Shown one piece after another: positions 43,490 to 51,718 of a stretch of 64,000 nt of DNA. The stretch comes from Pseudomonas lalkuanensis (GTDB lineage Bacteria > Pseudomonadota > Gammaproteobacteria > Pseudomonadales > Pseudomonadaceae). Under the pieces are notes generated by a model. That model was not told the DNA's origin and searched no databases. It saw only the letters and a program-made list of their open reading frames with translations. Positions within the stretch are counted from its first letter, which is position 1. Every line of letters starts with the position of its first letter. The position numbers and the translations under genes were made by a program. The stretch spans positions 2,026,001-2,090,000 of the forward strand of contig NZ_CP043311.1 in NCBI RefSeq assembly GCF_008807375.1, read 5' to 3'.

Positions 43490-44700
43490 GCGGTTGCGAC
43501 CATCCCGGCCTGATGCCGGTCGAGGACGCCCTGCGGCGTCTGCTCGACCTGGCGGCGGCTGCACCGATCGAAGCCTGTGAAACGGTCGCGCTGGCCGATG
43601 CCGATGGCCGCGTGCTGGCCGAACCGCTGGTGGCGGGCCTCGACCTGCCGCCGTGGGACAACAGCGCCATGGACGGTTACGCCTTGCGCCTGGCCGACTG
43701 GCGGGGCGAGCCGCTGGTGGTAAGTCAGCGGATCCTCGCCGGCAGCGCACCGGCCCCCCTGCAGCCGGGAACCTGTGCGCGCATCTTCACCGGTGCGCCG
43801 CTGCCCGAGGGCGCGGATCTGGTGGAAATGCAGGAGAACGCCGAAGTCCTGGACGATGGCCGGGTGCGCTTCCTCGAACCGATGAGGGCTGGGCAGAACG
43901 TCCGCGCCCGTGGCCAGGAAACCCGTACTGGCGAAACCGTGCTGCCCGCCGGCACCCGTCTGGGCCCCATCGAAATGGGCCTGTGCGCCTCCCTGGGTGC
44001 CGCCGAACTGCTGGTGCGCCGCCGTCCCGTGGTAGCGGTGATCTCCACGGGTGACGAATTGGTACCCCCCGGCCAGCCCCTCGGGCCGGGGCAGATCTAC
44101 AACAGCAACCGCAGCCTGCTGATCGCCTGGCTCAAGCGCCTGGGCTGCGCTGTGGTGGATGCCGGGATCCTCGCCGATGACCTGGCGCTCACCCGCAAGG
44201 CCCTGGGAGAACTGGGGCAGGTGGACCTGATCCTCTCCACCGGCGGCGTGTCGGTGGGGGAAGCGGACTTCCTTGGCGTGGCATTGCGTGAAGAAGGTGA
44301 GCTGGCGCTGTGGAAACTGGCCATCAAGCCGGGCAAGCCGCTGACCTTCGGGCATTTCCGGGGTGTCCCGGTGATCGGCCTGCCGGGCAATCCAGCTTCC
44401 ACCCTGGTGACGTTCGGCCTGCTTACCCGGCCTTACCTTCTGCGCCGCCTTGGTGTGGAAGAGCTGGAACCGCTCGGCTTCACGGTGCCGGCCGGATTCA
44501 TCTGGAAGAAGCCGGGCAATCGACGCGAGTACCTGCGCGCGCGGTTGGAGAACGGCCGTGCGGTGATCTACCCGAACCAGAGTTCCGGCGTGCTGCGCAG
44601 TGCGGCCTGGGCCGAGGGACTGGTTGAGGTGCTGGAGGGCACCACCCTGGCCGAGGGTGATACCTTGCGTTTCATTCCGTTGAGTGAGTTGCAGGCCTGA
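43486..44700 (+). CDS. moeA: Molybdopterin molybdenumtransferase MoeA
   Basis: A 404-residue MoeA that inserts molybdate into adenylylated molybdopterin. The N-terminal domain has DNSAMDGYAL and ARIFTGAPLPEGAD; the MoCF-like core has STGDELVPPGQPL, the STGGVSVGEADFLG block and GLPGNPAST; the C-terminal beta-barrel domain follows. Length and motifs are normal. It overlaps moaB by four bases. A REPIN lies just downstream. Confidence 0.96.
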   Translation: MSGCDHPGLMPVEDALRRLLDLAAAAPIEACETVALADADGRVLAEPLVAGLDLPPWDNSAMDGYALRLADWRGEPLVVSQRILAGSAPAPLQPGTCARIFTGAPLPEGADLVEMQENAEVLDDGRVRFLEPMRAGQNVRARGQETRTGETVLPAGTRLGPIEMGLCASLGAAELLVRRRPVVAVISTGDELVPPGQPLGPGQIYNSNRSLLIAWLKRLGCAVVDAGILADDLALTRKALGELGQVDLILSTGGVSVGEADFLGVALREEGELALWKLAIKPGKPLTFGHFRGVPVIGLPGNPASTLVTFGLLTRPYLLRRLGVEELEPLGFTVPAGFIWKKPGNRREYLRARLENGRAVIYPNQSSGVLRSAAWAEGLVEVLEGTTLAEGDTLRFIPLSELQA

Positions 44701-44723
44701 CGACAGTCAGGCTTGTCTGTTCT

Positions 44724-44812
44724 TGTGGGAGCGAATTCATTCGCGAATGGAGCCTCATCAGACTCCCCAGGGCAGGCATGCGGCCTGCTTCGCGAGTGAA
44801 ATCGCTCCTACA
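44724..44812. repeat. REPIN: two inverted REP copies
   Basis: TGTGGGAGCGAATTCATTCG at 44724 and the inverse ATCGCTCCTACA ending at 44812 flank a spacer of about 40 bases, between convergent moeA and AraC genes. Same family as 21327 and 50758. Confidence 0.85.
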
Positions 44813-44826
44813 GGAGACTGCTGCAA

Positions 44827-45855
44827 TCAGGGCGCGTCGCGCCTCTTCGCCTCCCGGTACTCCCCCGGCGTCTGCCCCGTCCACGCCTTGAAACTGCGGT
44901 GGAAGGAGCGCGACTCGGTGAAGCCCAGATAGCAGGCGATGTCCTGGATCGGCAAGTCGCTGCGTAGCAGGTAGTGCTCGGCCAGCTCACGGCGCAATTC
45001 ATCGAGGATCTGCTGGTAGCTGGTGCCGGCCTGCTGCAGGTGGCGCTGCAGGGTGCGCACCGTCATGTGGAACTTTTCCGCCACCCGCTCCTTGCGCGGC
45101 AGGCCGTCCTTGAGCAGCAGGCGCAGGGCATTCTTCACCCGTTGCGGCAGTGGCTCGTTGTCATCCAGCCCGGCCATCAGGGCCAGGGCATGTTCTTCCA
45201 GGGTGCGCAGCAGGTTGGCGTCTGCCTGGCGCAGGGGCACAGCCAGGTATTCCATCGGTACCAACAGGGCGTTGCAGGTCTGCTCGAAACGCACCGGGCA
45301 ACCGAACACTTCTTCGTATTCCTCGATGCGGGTCGCCTCGGGCTGGACGTGTTCGAACCATACTTCCTGTGGTGAACGCTGCATGTCGGCGATCCAGCGG
45401 GCGTAGAGCAACCAGGACGCGAGCACGTTCTCCACCATGTGGCGGCGGATCACCGGGTCCTGGTGGCGGCAGCTCCAGATCATCCGGACCTTGTCGCCGT
45501 CGGCTTCCACGCGGCTCACCCCCATGTCGCCCACGAGTTTCTCGTAGGGGGCGATGCGGCTCATGGCCTCGCCGAGGGTGGCGCAGTTCATGGTGATGTA
45601 GCCCAGCACGCTCCAGGATCCGGGCTGTACGTAGCGCGCCGAATGCAGGCCGAAGAGGACGTCGCCGGATTCCCGTATCAGGTAGGTCAGCAGGCGCTCG
45701 TGGGCTTCACTGGGCAGGCGTTTGCTGTTGTCCGCGAGGTCGTCCGGACGAATGCCGGCCGCGGCCAGGGTGGAGGCCTGATCCATGCCAAGTTGTTCCG
45801 CATGGCGCAGGTACTTGAGAAGTGCGGGAACCGAGGTATAGCCGAGCGCTTGCAT
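44827..45855 (-). CDS. AraC family transcriptional regulator
   Basis: A 342-residue regulator with an N-terminal Arabinose_bd (PF12625)-type sensor domain (about 20-215) and a C-terminal AraC HTH (about 240-335). In the latter, ERVAEKFHMTVRTLQRHLQ is the first HTH and DIACYLGFTESRSFHRSFKAW the second. Such regulators usually activate the operon next to them. It is divergent from the FAD oxidase, GlpD-like and kinase operon, with a dyad operator in between. By synteny it is PA3027-like. The inducer is unknown. Confidence 0.92.
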   Translation of the reverse strand: MQALGYTSVPALLKYLRHAEQLGMDQASTLAAAGIRPDDLADNSKRLPSEAHERLLTYLIRESGDVLFGLHSARYVQPGSWSVLGYITMNCATLGEAMSRIAPYEKLVGDMGVSRVEADGDKVRMIWSCRHQDPVIRRHMVENVLASWLLYARWIADMQRSPQEVWFEHVQPEATRIEEYEEVFGCPVRFEQTCNALLVPMEYLAVPLRQADANLLRTLEEHALALMAGLDDNEPLPQRVKNALRLLLKDGLPRKERVAEKFHMTVRTLQRHLQQAGTSYQQILDELRRELAEHYLLRSDLPIQDIACYLGFTESRSFHRSFKAWTGQTPGEYREAKRRDAP

Positions 45856-45887
45856 GTGTTTCTTGTTATGTCCTGATTGGCGATTGC

Positions 45888-45908
45888 CACTGTCCCGATC
45901 CGACAGTG
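45888..45908. promoter_or_regulatory. Perfect 7-7-7 dyad between AraC gene and oxidase operon
   Basis: CACTGTC-N7-GACAGTG is a perfect inverted repeat ending about 20 bases before a candidate -10 (TAGTAT or TATAGG at 45928-45936). It thus abuts the -35 region of the oxidase operon, where a class II activator would bind. The divergent AraC protein is the likely ligand. Confidence 0.6.
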
Positions 45909-45980
45909 ACGCCTTTGGGGGGCTGGCTAGTATAGGCAGCCATCGAAAACCTTCGAAACAACCCGAACAAGGAGAACGGC

Positions 45981-47576
45981 ATGCGACGCTGGAACGGCTG
46001 GGGCGATGAGGCGACGGTGGTGGAGCTGCCCGCCAATGGAGCGGTGTTCCTGGCCGAGCGCATCAGTGAAGGGCAGCCCTTGCCCGATGCCAGCCTGGAA
46101 CAGGTGCTGGCGCGCGTGCCGGCTTCGCGGCTGGCCCCCCATCCGCTGATCACCCTGGATCCCGAGACCCGCGTGCGTCATGCCCGTGGCCAGAGCCTGC
46201 CGGATTGGCTGGCGATGCGTGAGGGTGACTTCGGGCTGTTCCCCGATGGCGTGGCCTTTCCGGAAACCCCGGAGCAGGTCCGCCAGTTGCTGGCCCTGGC
46301 CGTCGAACGCGACCTGGTGCTGATTCCCTATGGCGGTGGTACTTCGGTAGCCGGCCACATCAATCCCCAGGCTGGCGAGCGGCCGGTGGTGACCCTCTCC
46401 CTGGAGCGCATGAATCGTCTGCTGGAGCTGGACGAGGTGAGCCAGATCGCCACCTTCGGCCCTGGCGCCAGCGGCCCGCAGGTGGAAAGCCAGCTTCGTG
46501 CCCGTGGCTACACCCTCGGCCATTTCCCGCAGTCCTGGGAGCTGTCCACCCTTGGCGGATGGGTTGCGAGTCGTTCCAGCGGCCAGCAGTCCCTGCGCTA
46601 CGGCCGCATCGAGCAGTTGTTTGCCGGCGGTACCCTGGAGACCTTCGCCGGCCCCATGGAGCTGCCCACCTTCCCGGCGTCGGCGGCGGGCCCTGACCTG
46701 CGCGAAATGGTGCTCGGCTCGGAAGGGCGATTCGGGGTGATCTCCGAAGTACGGGTGCGGGTCACCCGGCTGGCCGAGCAGGAGTCCTTCTACGCCGTCT
46801 TCCTGCCCAGCTGGAATCAGGCTCTGAAAGGGATCCGCAGCCTGGCCCAGGCGCGGGTGCCGCTGTCCATGCTGCGCCTGTCCAATGCCATCGAGACGGA
46901 AACCCAGCTGGCGCTGGCCGGCCATCCGGGGCAGATCGCCCTGCTGGAGAAGTACCTCGCCCTGCGTGGTGCCGGGGCCGGCAAGTGCATGCTGACCTTC
47001 GGCGTTACCGGCAGCCGCGGGCAGAACGCCGCTTCGCTGAAGCAGGCCCGTCGCCTGCTGAAGAGCTTCGGCGGCGTGTTCACCGGCACCCTGCTGGGCA
47101 AGAAGTGGGAACACAATCGCTTCCGCTTCCCCTATCTGCGCCACGCCCTGTGGAGTGCCGGCTATGTGGTGGACACGCTGGAAACTGCCACCGACTGGGT
47201 CAATGTCGACAGCCTGCTCAACAGGATCGAAGCCAGCCTGCGCAACGGACTGAAGGAGGAGGGCGAGCGGGTGCATGTGTTCACCCACCTGTCCCATGTC
47301 TACGGTGAGGGGTCGAGCATCTACACCACCTATGTCTACCGTCCGGGCGGCAGCTACGCGGAAGCGCTGGCGCGCTGGAGCAAGTTGAAACGCGCCGCCA
47401 GTGAAGAGATCGCGCAGAATCGCGGCACCATCAGCCACCAGCACGGCGTCGGCCGCGACCATGCGCCCTGGCTGCCGGTGGAGAAGGGGCCGCTGGGCAT
47501 GGCCGCCCTGCGCAGCCTGGCGCAGCACTTCGACCCCGAGGGGCGCCTCGCTCCCGGCGTCCTCCTCGAGGGCTGA
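45981..47576 (+). CDS. FAD-binding oxidoreductase, alkyl-DHAP synthase/YgcU-like
   Basis: A 531-residue flavoprotein of the vanillyl-alcohol-oxidase/PCMH fold. The FAD-binding domain (about 95-275) has PYGGGTSVAGH (about 116), and FPQSWELSTLGGWVASRSSGQ. The C-terminal part carries SHVYGEGSSIYTTYVY (about 438-453) and SHQHGVGRDH (about 482-491). These correspond to the active-site Tyr and HHH loops of alkyldihydroxyacetonephosphate synthase, with the middle His replaced by Gln. True ether-lipid synthesis is unproven; E. coli YgcU is a similar protein. It is first gene of an operon with GlpD-like and FGGY kinase genes. AAGGAGAA precedes the ATG. Confidence 0.85.
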   Translation: MRRWNGWGDEATVVELPANGAVFLAERISEGQPLPDASLEQVLARVPASRLAPHPLITLDPETRVRHARGQSLPDWLAMREGDFGLFPDGVAFPETPEQVRQLLALAVERDLVLIPYGGGTSVAGHINPQAGERPVVTLSLERMNRLLELDEVSQIATFGPGASGPQVESQLRARGYTLGHFPQSWELSTLGGWVASRSSGQQSLRYGRIEQLFAGGTLETFAGPMELPTFPASAAGPDLREMVLGSEGRFGVISEVRVRVTRLAEQESFYAVFLPSWNQALKGIRSLAQARVPLSMLRLSNAIETETQLALAGHPGQIALLEKYLALRGAGAGKCMLTFGVTGSRGQNAASLKQARRLLKSFGGVFTGTLLGKKWEHNRFRFPYLRHALWSAGYVVDTLETATDWVNVDSLLNRIEASLRNGLKEEGERVHVFTHLSHVYGEGSSIYTTYVYRPGGSYAEALARWSKLKRAASEEIAQNRGTISHQHGVGRDHAPWLPVEKGPLGMAALRSLAQHFDPEGRLAPGVLLEG

Positions 47577-47578
47577 GC

Positions 47579-49153
47579 ATGTACGCCTGGAACGCCGCTT
47601 GGCGTGCCGCTGCCCTGCCTGAACTGGCCGCTCAGGATTGGGACCTGATCGTCGTCGGTGGTGGCATCTGTGGTGCCGGCGTCCTTCGGGAAGCGGCTCG
47701 GCGAGGCTGGAAGTGCCTGCTGCTGGAACAGCGGGATTTTGCCTGGGGCACCTCCAGTCGCTCGTCGAAGATGGTTCATGGCGGCCTGCGCTACATCGCC
47801 AAGGGGCAGTTCGGGCTGACCCGCGCTTCGGTACGCGAACGCCAGCGCTTGCTGGCCGAAGCCCCCGGACTGGTGGACCCGCTGAGCTTCGTCATGCCCC
47901 ATCGTGGCGGCTTTCCGGGGCCGCGAGTGTTCGGCAGCCTGCTGGCGGTCTATGACGCCCTGGCCGGACGACGCAACCACCTCTATTACCCGCTGCAGCA
48001 ACTGCGCTATCTCGTTCCCGGCCTGGGCGAGGGCGGACTGCAGGGTGGCACCCGTTTCTTCGATGCGGTGACGGACGATTCCCGGCTCGTCATGCGGGTG
48101 CTGGGTGAAGCACGCGCCGAAGGCGGCGAGGCGCTGAACGGCATGCGCGTCGTGGATCTCAAGCGTGATCAGGGCCGGGTGAGCGGCCTGGAGGTCGAGG
48201 ATCTGGAGAGCGGCCAGCGGTTCACCTTCCGTGCCCGCGCCGTGGCCCTGGCGACGGGGGCCTGGGCTGATCGCCTGCGCGCGGCCCAGGGAACCGAACA
48301 TATCCGCCCGCTGCGCGGCAGTCACTTGCTGGTGCCGGGCTGGCGTCTGCCGCTGGCCCATGCCATCAGCTTCATGCATCCCGCCGATGGGCGGCCGGTG
48401 TTCGTGTTCCCCTGGGAGGGGGCGACGGTGATCGGTACCACCGACCTCGATCATGGGGAGGGTCTGGACCAGGACGCGCGCATCAGCGAGACCGAAGTGG
48501 ACTATCTGTTGCAGGCCTGCGCGTTGCAGTTCCCGGCGGCGGCGATTGCACGCGCCGATGTGCTGTCCACCTTCGCCGGCGTGCGGCCGGTGGTGAGCAA
48601 TGGCGATTCGCAGCTCAAGCCTTCGGATGAAAAACGTGAGCATGTCCTCTGGACCGAACCCGGCTGCGTGACCCTCGCGGGCGGCAAGCTGACCACCTTC
48701 CGCCTGTTGGCACTGGAAGTGCTGCATGCGTGCGCAGGTTTTGTCGGGCGCACCGTGGACGACGGCGATGGCCCGGTGTTCCCACCGGTTGCCGCCCCCG
48801 CGCTCCCGGCCCTGTCGCCTGCCCAGCACCTGCGGCTGGTCGGGCGTCATGGACGGGCGGTGGCGGAACTTGCGCGTTGGGTCGAGCGGCTGGGCAATGA
48901 ACGCGTCGGCGCCACCGATACCCTCTGGGCCGAACTGGCCTGGGCGGCGGAAGGTGAGCTGGTGCTGCACCTGGATGACCTGATGTTGCGCCGGACCCGG
49001 CTCGGCCTGCTGCTGCCCGAAGGCGCACGTGGAGAGCTGCCCCGCGTTCGCGCCCTGTGCCAGCCGCTGCTGGGTTGGGATGATGCCCGCTGGGCGCGGG
49101 AAGAGTCCGATTACCTGGCGCTCTACCGACGCTGCTACAGCCTGCCCGAATAA
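47579..49153 (+). CDS. FAD-dependent glycerol-3-phosphate dehydrogenase-like protein
   Basis: A 524-residue flavoprotein of the GlpA/GlpD family. Visible features are the dinucleotide fold VVGGGICGAG (26-35), TSSRSSKMVHGGLRYI, the DDSRLVMRVLGEA segment, FVFPWEGATVIGTTD, FAGVRPVV and the ALATGAWAD motif. It probably oxidises glycerol-3-phosphate or a related phosphorylated polyol. It starts two bases after the preceding stop. It is distinct from the housekeeping glpD expected next to glpFK elsewhere. Context with an AGPS-like oxidase and FGGY kinase suggests a specialised glycerol-derivative pathway. Confidence 0.88.
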   Translation: MYAWNAAWRAAALPELAAQDWDLIVVGGGICGAGVLREAARRGWKCLLLEQRDFAWGTSSRSSKMVHGGLRYIAKGQFGLTRASVRERQRLLAEAPGLVDPLSFVMPHRGGFPGPRVFGSLLAVYDALAGRRNHLYYPLQQLRYLVPGLGEGGLQGGTRFFDAVTDDSRLVMRVLGEARAEGGEALNGMRVVDLKRDQGRVSGLEVEDLESGQRFTFRARAVALATGAWADRLRAAQGTEHIRPLRGSHLLVPGWRLPLAHAISFMHPADGRPVFVFPWEGATVIGTTDLDHGEGLDQDARISETEVDYLLQACALQFPAAAIARADVLSTFAGVRPVVSNGDSQLKPSDEKREHVLWTEPGCVTLAGGKLTTFRLLALEVLHACAGFVGRTVDDGDGPVFPPVAAPALPALSPAQHLRLVGRHGRAVAELARWVERLGNERVGATDTLWAELAWAAEGELVLHLDDLMLRRTRLGLLLPEGARGELPRVRALCQPLLGWDDARWAREESDYLALYRRCYSLPE

Positions 49154-49171
49154 CAAGAACAAGGACGCATC

Positions 49172-50731
49172 GTGAGCGAAAAGAGCTATCTGCTGGCCAT
49201 CGACAACGGCACCCAGAGCGTAAGGGCGCTGCTGTTCGACCTGGAAGGCAACCTGGTGGGCAAGGGCAAGGTGCCGCTGGAGGCCTACTATTCGAGCCAG
49301 CCCGGCTGGGCCGAACAGGACCCGGACTATTACTGGGACAGCCTGGGCGAAGCCTGCCGGCTGCTCTGGGAGTCGGTGAAGATCGACCGCAGCCTGATCC
49401 GTGGCGTGTCGCTGACCACCCAGCGTGGCACGGTGATCAATGTCGACGAACAGGGCAATCCGCTGCGCCCGGCCATCCTCTGGCTCGACCAGCGCCAGGC
49501 TGAAGTGCAGGGACGCATCAAGGGGCCCTGGGGCTGGCTGTTCAAGGCGATTGGCCTGGAAGGCACCGTGGACTATTTCCGCGCCCAGGCCGAAGCCAAC
49601 TGGGTGGCGCAGAACCAGCCCGAGCTCTGGGCGCGGACCCACAAGGTGCTGCTGCTTTCGGGCTTCCTCAGCCATCGCCTGTGCGGCCGGTTCGTCGACT
49701 CGGTGGCATGCCAGGTGGCCTATCTGCCGTTCGACTACAAGCGCCTGCAATGGGCCGCGCCACGGGACTGGAAGTGGCAGTCGATGCCGGTGCGCCGCGA
49801 GCAGTTGCCGGAACTGTTCAAGCCTGGTGAGCGCCTGGGCAGCATCACCGCCGAAGCCAGCCGCCATACCGGTATTCCCGAGGGCTTGCCGCTGATCGCC
49901 GCGGGGGCCGACAAGGCCTGCGAAGTGATCGGCGCCGGTGGCGTTGAGCCGAGCACCGCCTGCCTGTCGTATGGCACTACGGCGACCATCAACACCACGC
50001 GCCGCAAGTACCTGGAAACCATCCCGCTGATCCCGCCCTATCCGGCCGCGATTCCCGATCACTTCAACACCGAGGTGATGATCTACCGCGGCTTCTGGAT
50101 GGTCAGCTGGTTCAAGCAGGAATTCGGCCTGCGCGAGATGCAGAGGGCGAAGGAGCTGGATGTGGAGCCCGAGGCGCTGTTCGACGAGCTGGTCAATACT
50201 GTGCCACCCGGTTCCATGGGGCTGATGCTGCAGCCCTACTGGTCACCCGGCATTCGTGAGCCGGGCCTGGAGGCCAAGGGTTCGATCATAGGGTTCGGCG
50301 ATGTGCACACCCGTGCGCACATCTATCGCGCGATCCTCGAAGGCCTGGCTTACGCCCTGCGCCAGGGCAAGGAACAGATCGAGAAACGCTCCGGTACGAG
50401 CATCACCCGCCTGCGGGTGTCGGGCGGCGGTTCCCAGAGCGATGCGGCCATGCAATTGACTGCCGACATTTTCGGCCTGCCGGCGGAGCGGCCCCATGTC
50501 TACGAGACGTCGGGCCTGGGAGCGGCCATCGATTGCGCGGTGGGGCTGGGGCTGCACCCGGACTTCCCCACCGCGATCCGCGCCATGACGCGGGTGGGGC
50601 GGGTGTTCCAGCCGGACCCGCAGGCGCGGCTCACCTACGAGCGGTTGTACCGGGAGGTCTACCAGGGGATGTACAAGCAGCTGCGCCCGCTGTACCGGAA
50701 GATCAGGGAAATCACCGGATACCCGGCATGA
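49172..50731 (+). CDS. FGGY family carbohydrate kinase (YgcE-like)
   Basis: A 519-residue sugar/polyol kinase. It has both FGGY domains: the N-terminal AIDNGTQSVRALLFD (about 9-23) and QRGTVINVD, and the C-terminal SGGGSQSDAAMQLTADIFG (about 416-434) and ETSGLGAAIDCAVG. It lacks the glycerol-kinase fingerprints that I know, so the substrate is uncertain. The start is GTG at 49172 with AAGGA seven bases upstream. It closes the AraC-controlled operon. In E. coli, a similar kinase (YgcE) lies near the AGPS-like YgcU, from memory, so kinase and oxidase may be a conserved pair. A REP hairpin follows. Confidence 0.87.
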   Translation: MSEKSYLLAIDNGTQSVRALLFDLEGNLVGKGKVPLEAYYSSQPGWAEQDPDYYWDSLGEACRLLWESVKIDRSLIRGVSLTTQRGTVINVDEQGNPLRPAILWLDQRQAEVQGRIKGPWGWLFKAIGLEGTVDYFRAQAEANWVAQNQPELWARTHKVLLLSGFLSHRLCGRFVDSVACQVAYLPFDYKRLQWAAPRDWKWQSMPVRREQLPELFKPGERLGSITAEASRHTGIPEGLPLIAAGADKACEVIGAGGVEPSTACLSYGTTATINTTRRKYLETIPLIPPYPAAIPDHFNTEVMIYRGFWMVSWFKQEFGLREMQRAKELDVEPEALFDELVNTVPPGSMGLMLQPYWSPGIREPGLEAKGSIIGFGDVHTRAHIYRAILEGLAYALRQGKEQIEKRSGTSITRLRVSGGGSQSDAAMQLTADIFGLPAERPHVYETSGLGAAIDCAVGLGLHPDFPTAIRAMTRVGRVFQPDPQARLTYERLYREVYQGMYKQLRPLYRKIREITGYPA

Positions 50732-50757
50732 TCGCCAGATGGAACGTGGAAACTTCT

Positions 50758-50797
50758 TGTGGGAGCGATTTCAATCGCGAATGAATTCGCTCCCACA
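50758..50797. repeat. Tight inverted REP pair (40 bp)
   Basis: TGTGGGAGCGATTTCAATCG runs directly into the inverse GAATTCGCTCCCACA, giving a compact hairpin of the same REP family as 21327 and 44724. It separates convergent kinase and pirin genes and might also act as a terminator. Confidence 0.85.
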
Positions 50798-50812
50798 GGG
50801 GAAAGCGCTTGA

Positions 50813-51511
50813 TCAGGCCACATCCACCAGGACGATCTCGCTGTCCTCGCTGGCGCTGAAGCTGAGCACCTCCACATCACGCACCGCAACGCCGTCCCGG
50901 GCTTCGGCGGAGACGCCGTTCACATCGTATCGGCCCTTGGCGGCCACCAGGTAGGCCTTGCGGCCATTGTCCAGGCGGTACTCGGCCGTCTGGCCGGCTT
51001 TCAGGGTCGCGGCGACGAGTCGGGCGTTGGCGCGGATATGCAGGGCGTCGCTGCCTTCGTCGATGCCGCTGGCCAGGGTCACGAAGCTGCCGGCGCGCTC
51101 GCCTTTCGGGAACGGACGGGTGCCCCAAGACGGTTCTGCGCCGTACTCGGTGGGCATGATCCAGATCTGGAAGATCCTGGTGGTTTCGTCCTCCAGGTTG
51201 TATTCGCTGTGGGCGATACCGGTGCCCGCGCTCATCACCTGCACGTCGCCGGCTTCGGTGCGGCCCTTGTTGCCCAGGTTGTCCTGGTGGGTGATGGCAC
51301 CTTCGCGGACGTAGGTGATGATTTCCATGTCCTGGTGCGGGTGTGGCGGGAAGCCGGAGTGGGGGGCGATTTCGTCGTCGTTCCACACGCGCAACTGGCC
51401 CCAGTTCATTCGCAGGTTGTCGTAGTAGCCGGCGAAGGAAAAGTGGTGGCGCGCGTTCAGCCAACCGTGGTTGGCACCACCCAGTTCGGCGAAGGGGCGT
51501 ACTTCGATCAT
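50813..51511 (-). CDS. Pirin family protein (YhaK-type)
   Basis: A 232-residue bicupin-like protein. The metal-binding motifs are seen: HPHQDME (57-63) and GTGIAHSEYN. Pirins bind Fe; some (E. coli YhaK, YhhW) act as quercetin 2,3-dioxygenases or redox sensors. It is cytoplasmic and monocistronic. The upstream region (51560-51660) is unusually AT-rich for this genome, with a small ATGAT-CA-ATCAT dyad (51565-51576). Its substrate is unknown. Confidence 0.9.
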   Translation of the reverse strand: MIEVRPFAELGGANHGWLNARHHFSFAGYYDNLRMNWGQLRVWNDDEIAPHSGFPPHPHQDMEIITYVREGAITHQDNLGNKGRTEAGDVQVMSAGTGIAHSEYNLEDETTRIFQIWIMPTEYGAEPSWGTRPFPKGERAGSFVTLASGIDEGSDALHIRANARLVAATLKAGQTAEYRLDNGRKAYLVAAKGRYDVNGVSAEARDGVAVRDVEVLSFSASEDSEIVLVDVA

Positions 51512-51683
51512 GTTCGGGTCTCCTGTCTGCTCGCGGAGGGGGTTCTCCGGGAGGAATGGGTGGCATGATCAATCATCATATAACTGCGTAAAAGCGCAAT
51601 TTGTACGGCAAATAAATCGAATAAATAGATTGTTTGCCCTCCTTGAAATTGCCCGTGGCTCCGAGCCGGAGCGCTCAGGGTCC

Positions 51684-51689
51684 TATACT
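51684..51689 (+). promoter_or_regulatory. Possible -10 of the lipid kinase gene
   Basis: TATACT lies 30 bases before the lipid kinase start; the -35 is not clear. Confidence 0.35.
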
Positions 51690-51718
51690 CCGGCCATTCC
51701 CGAGTGATGGAGGTGATC

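Noticed and set aside
47354..50062. 902-codon frame antisense to the oxidase/GlpD/kinase operon
   Set aside because: Spans three real genes on the opposite strand; typical GC-driven shadow.
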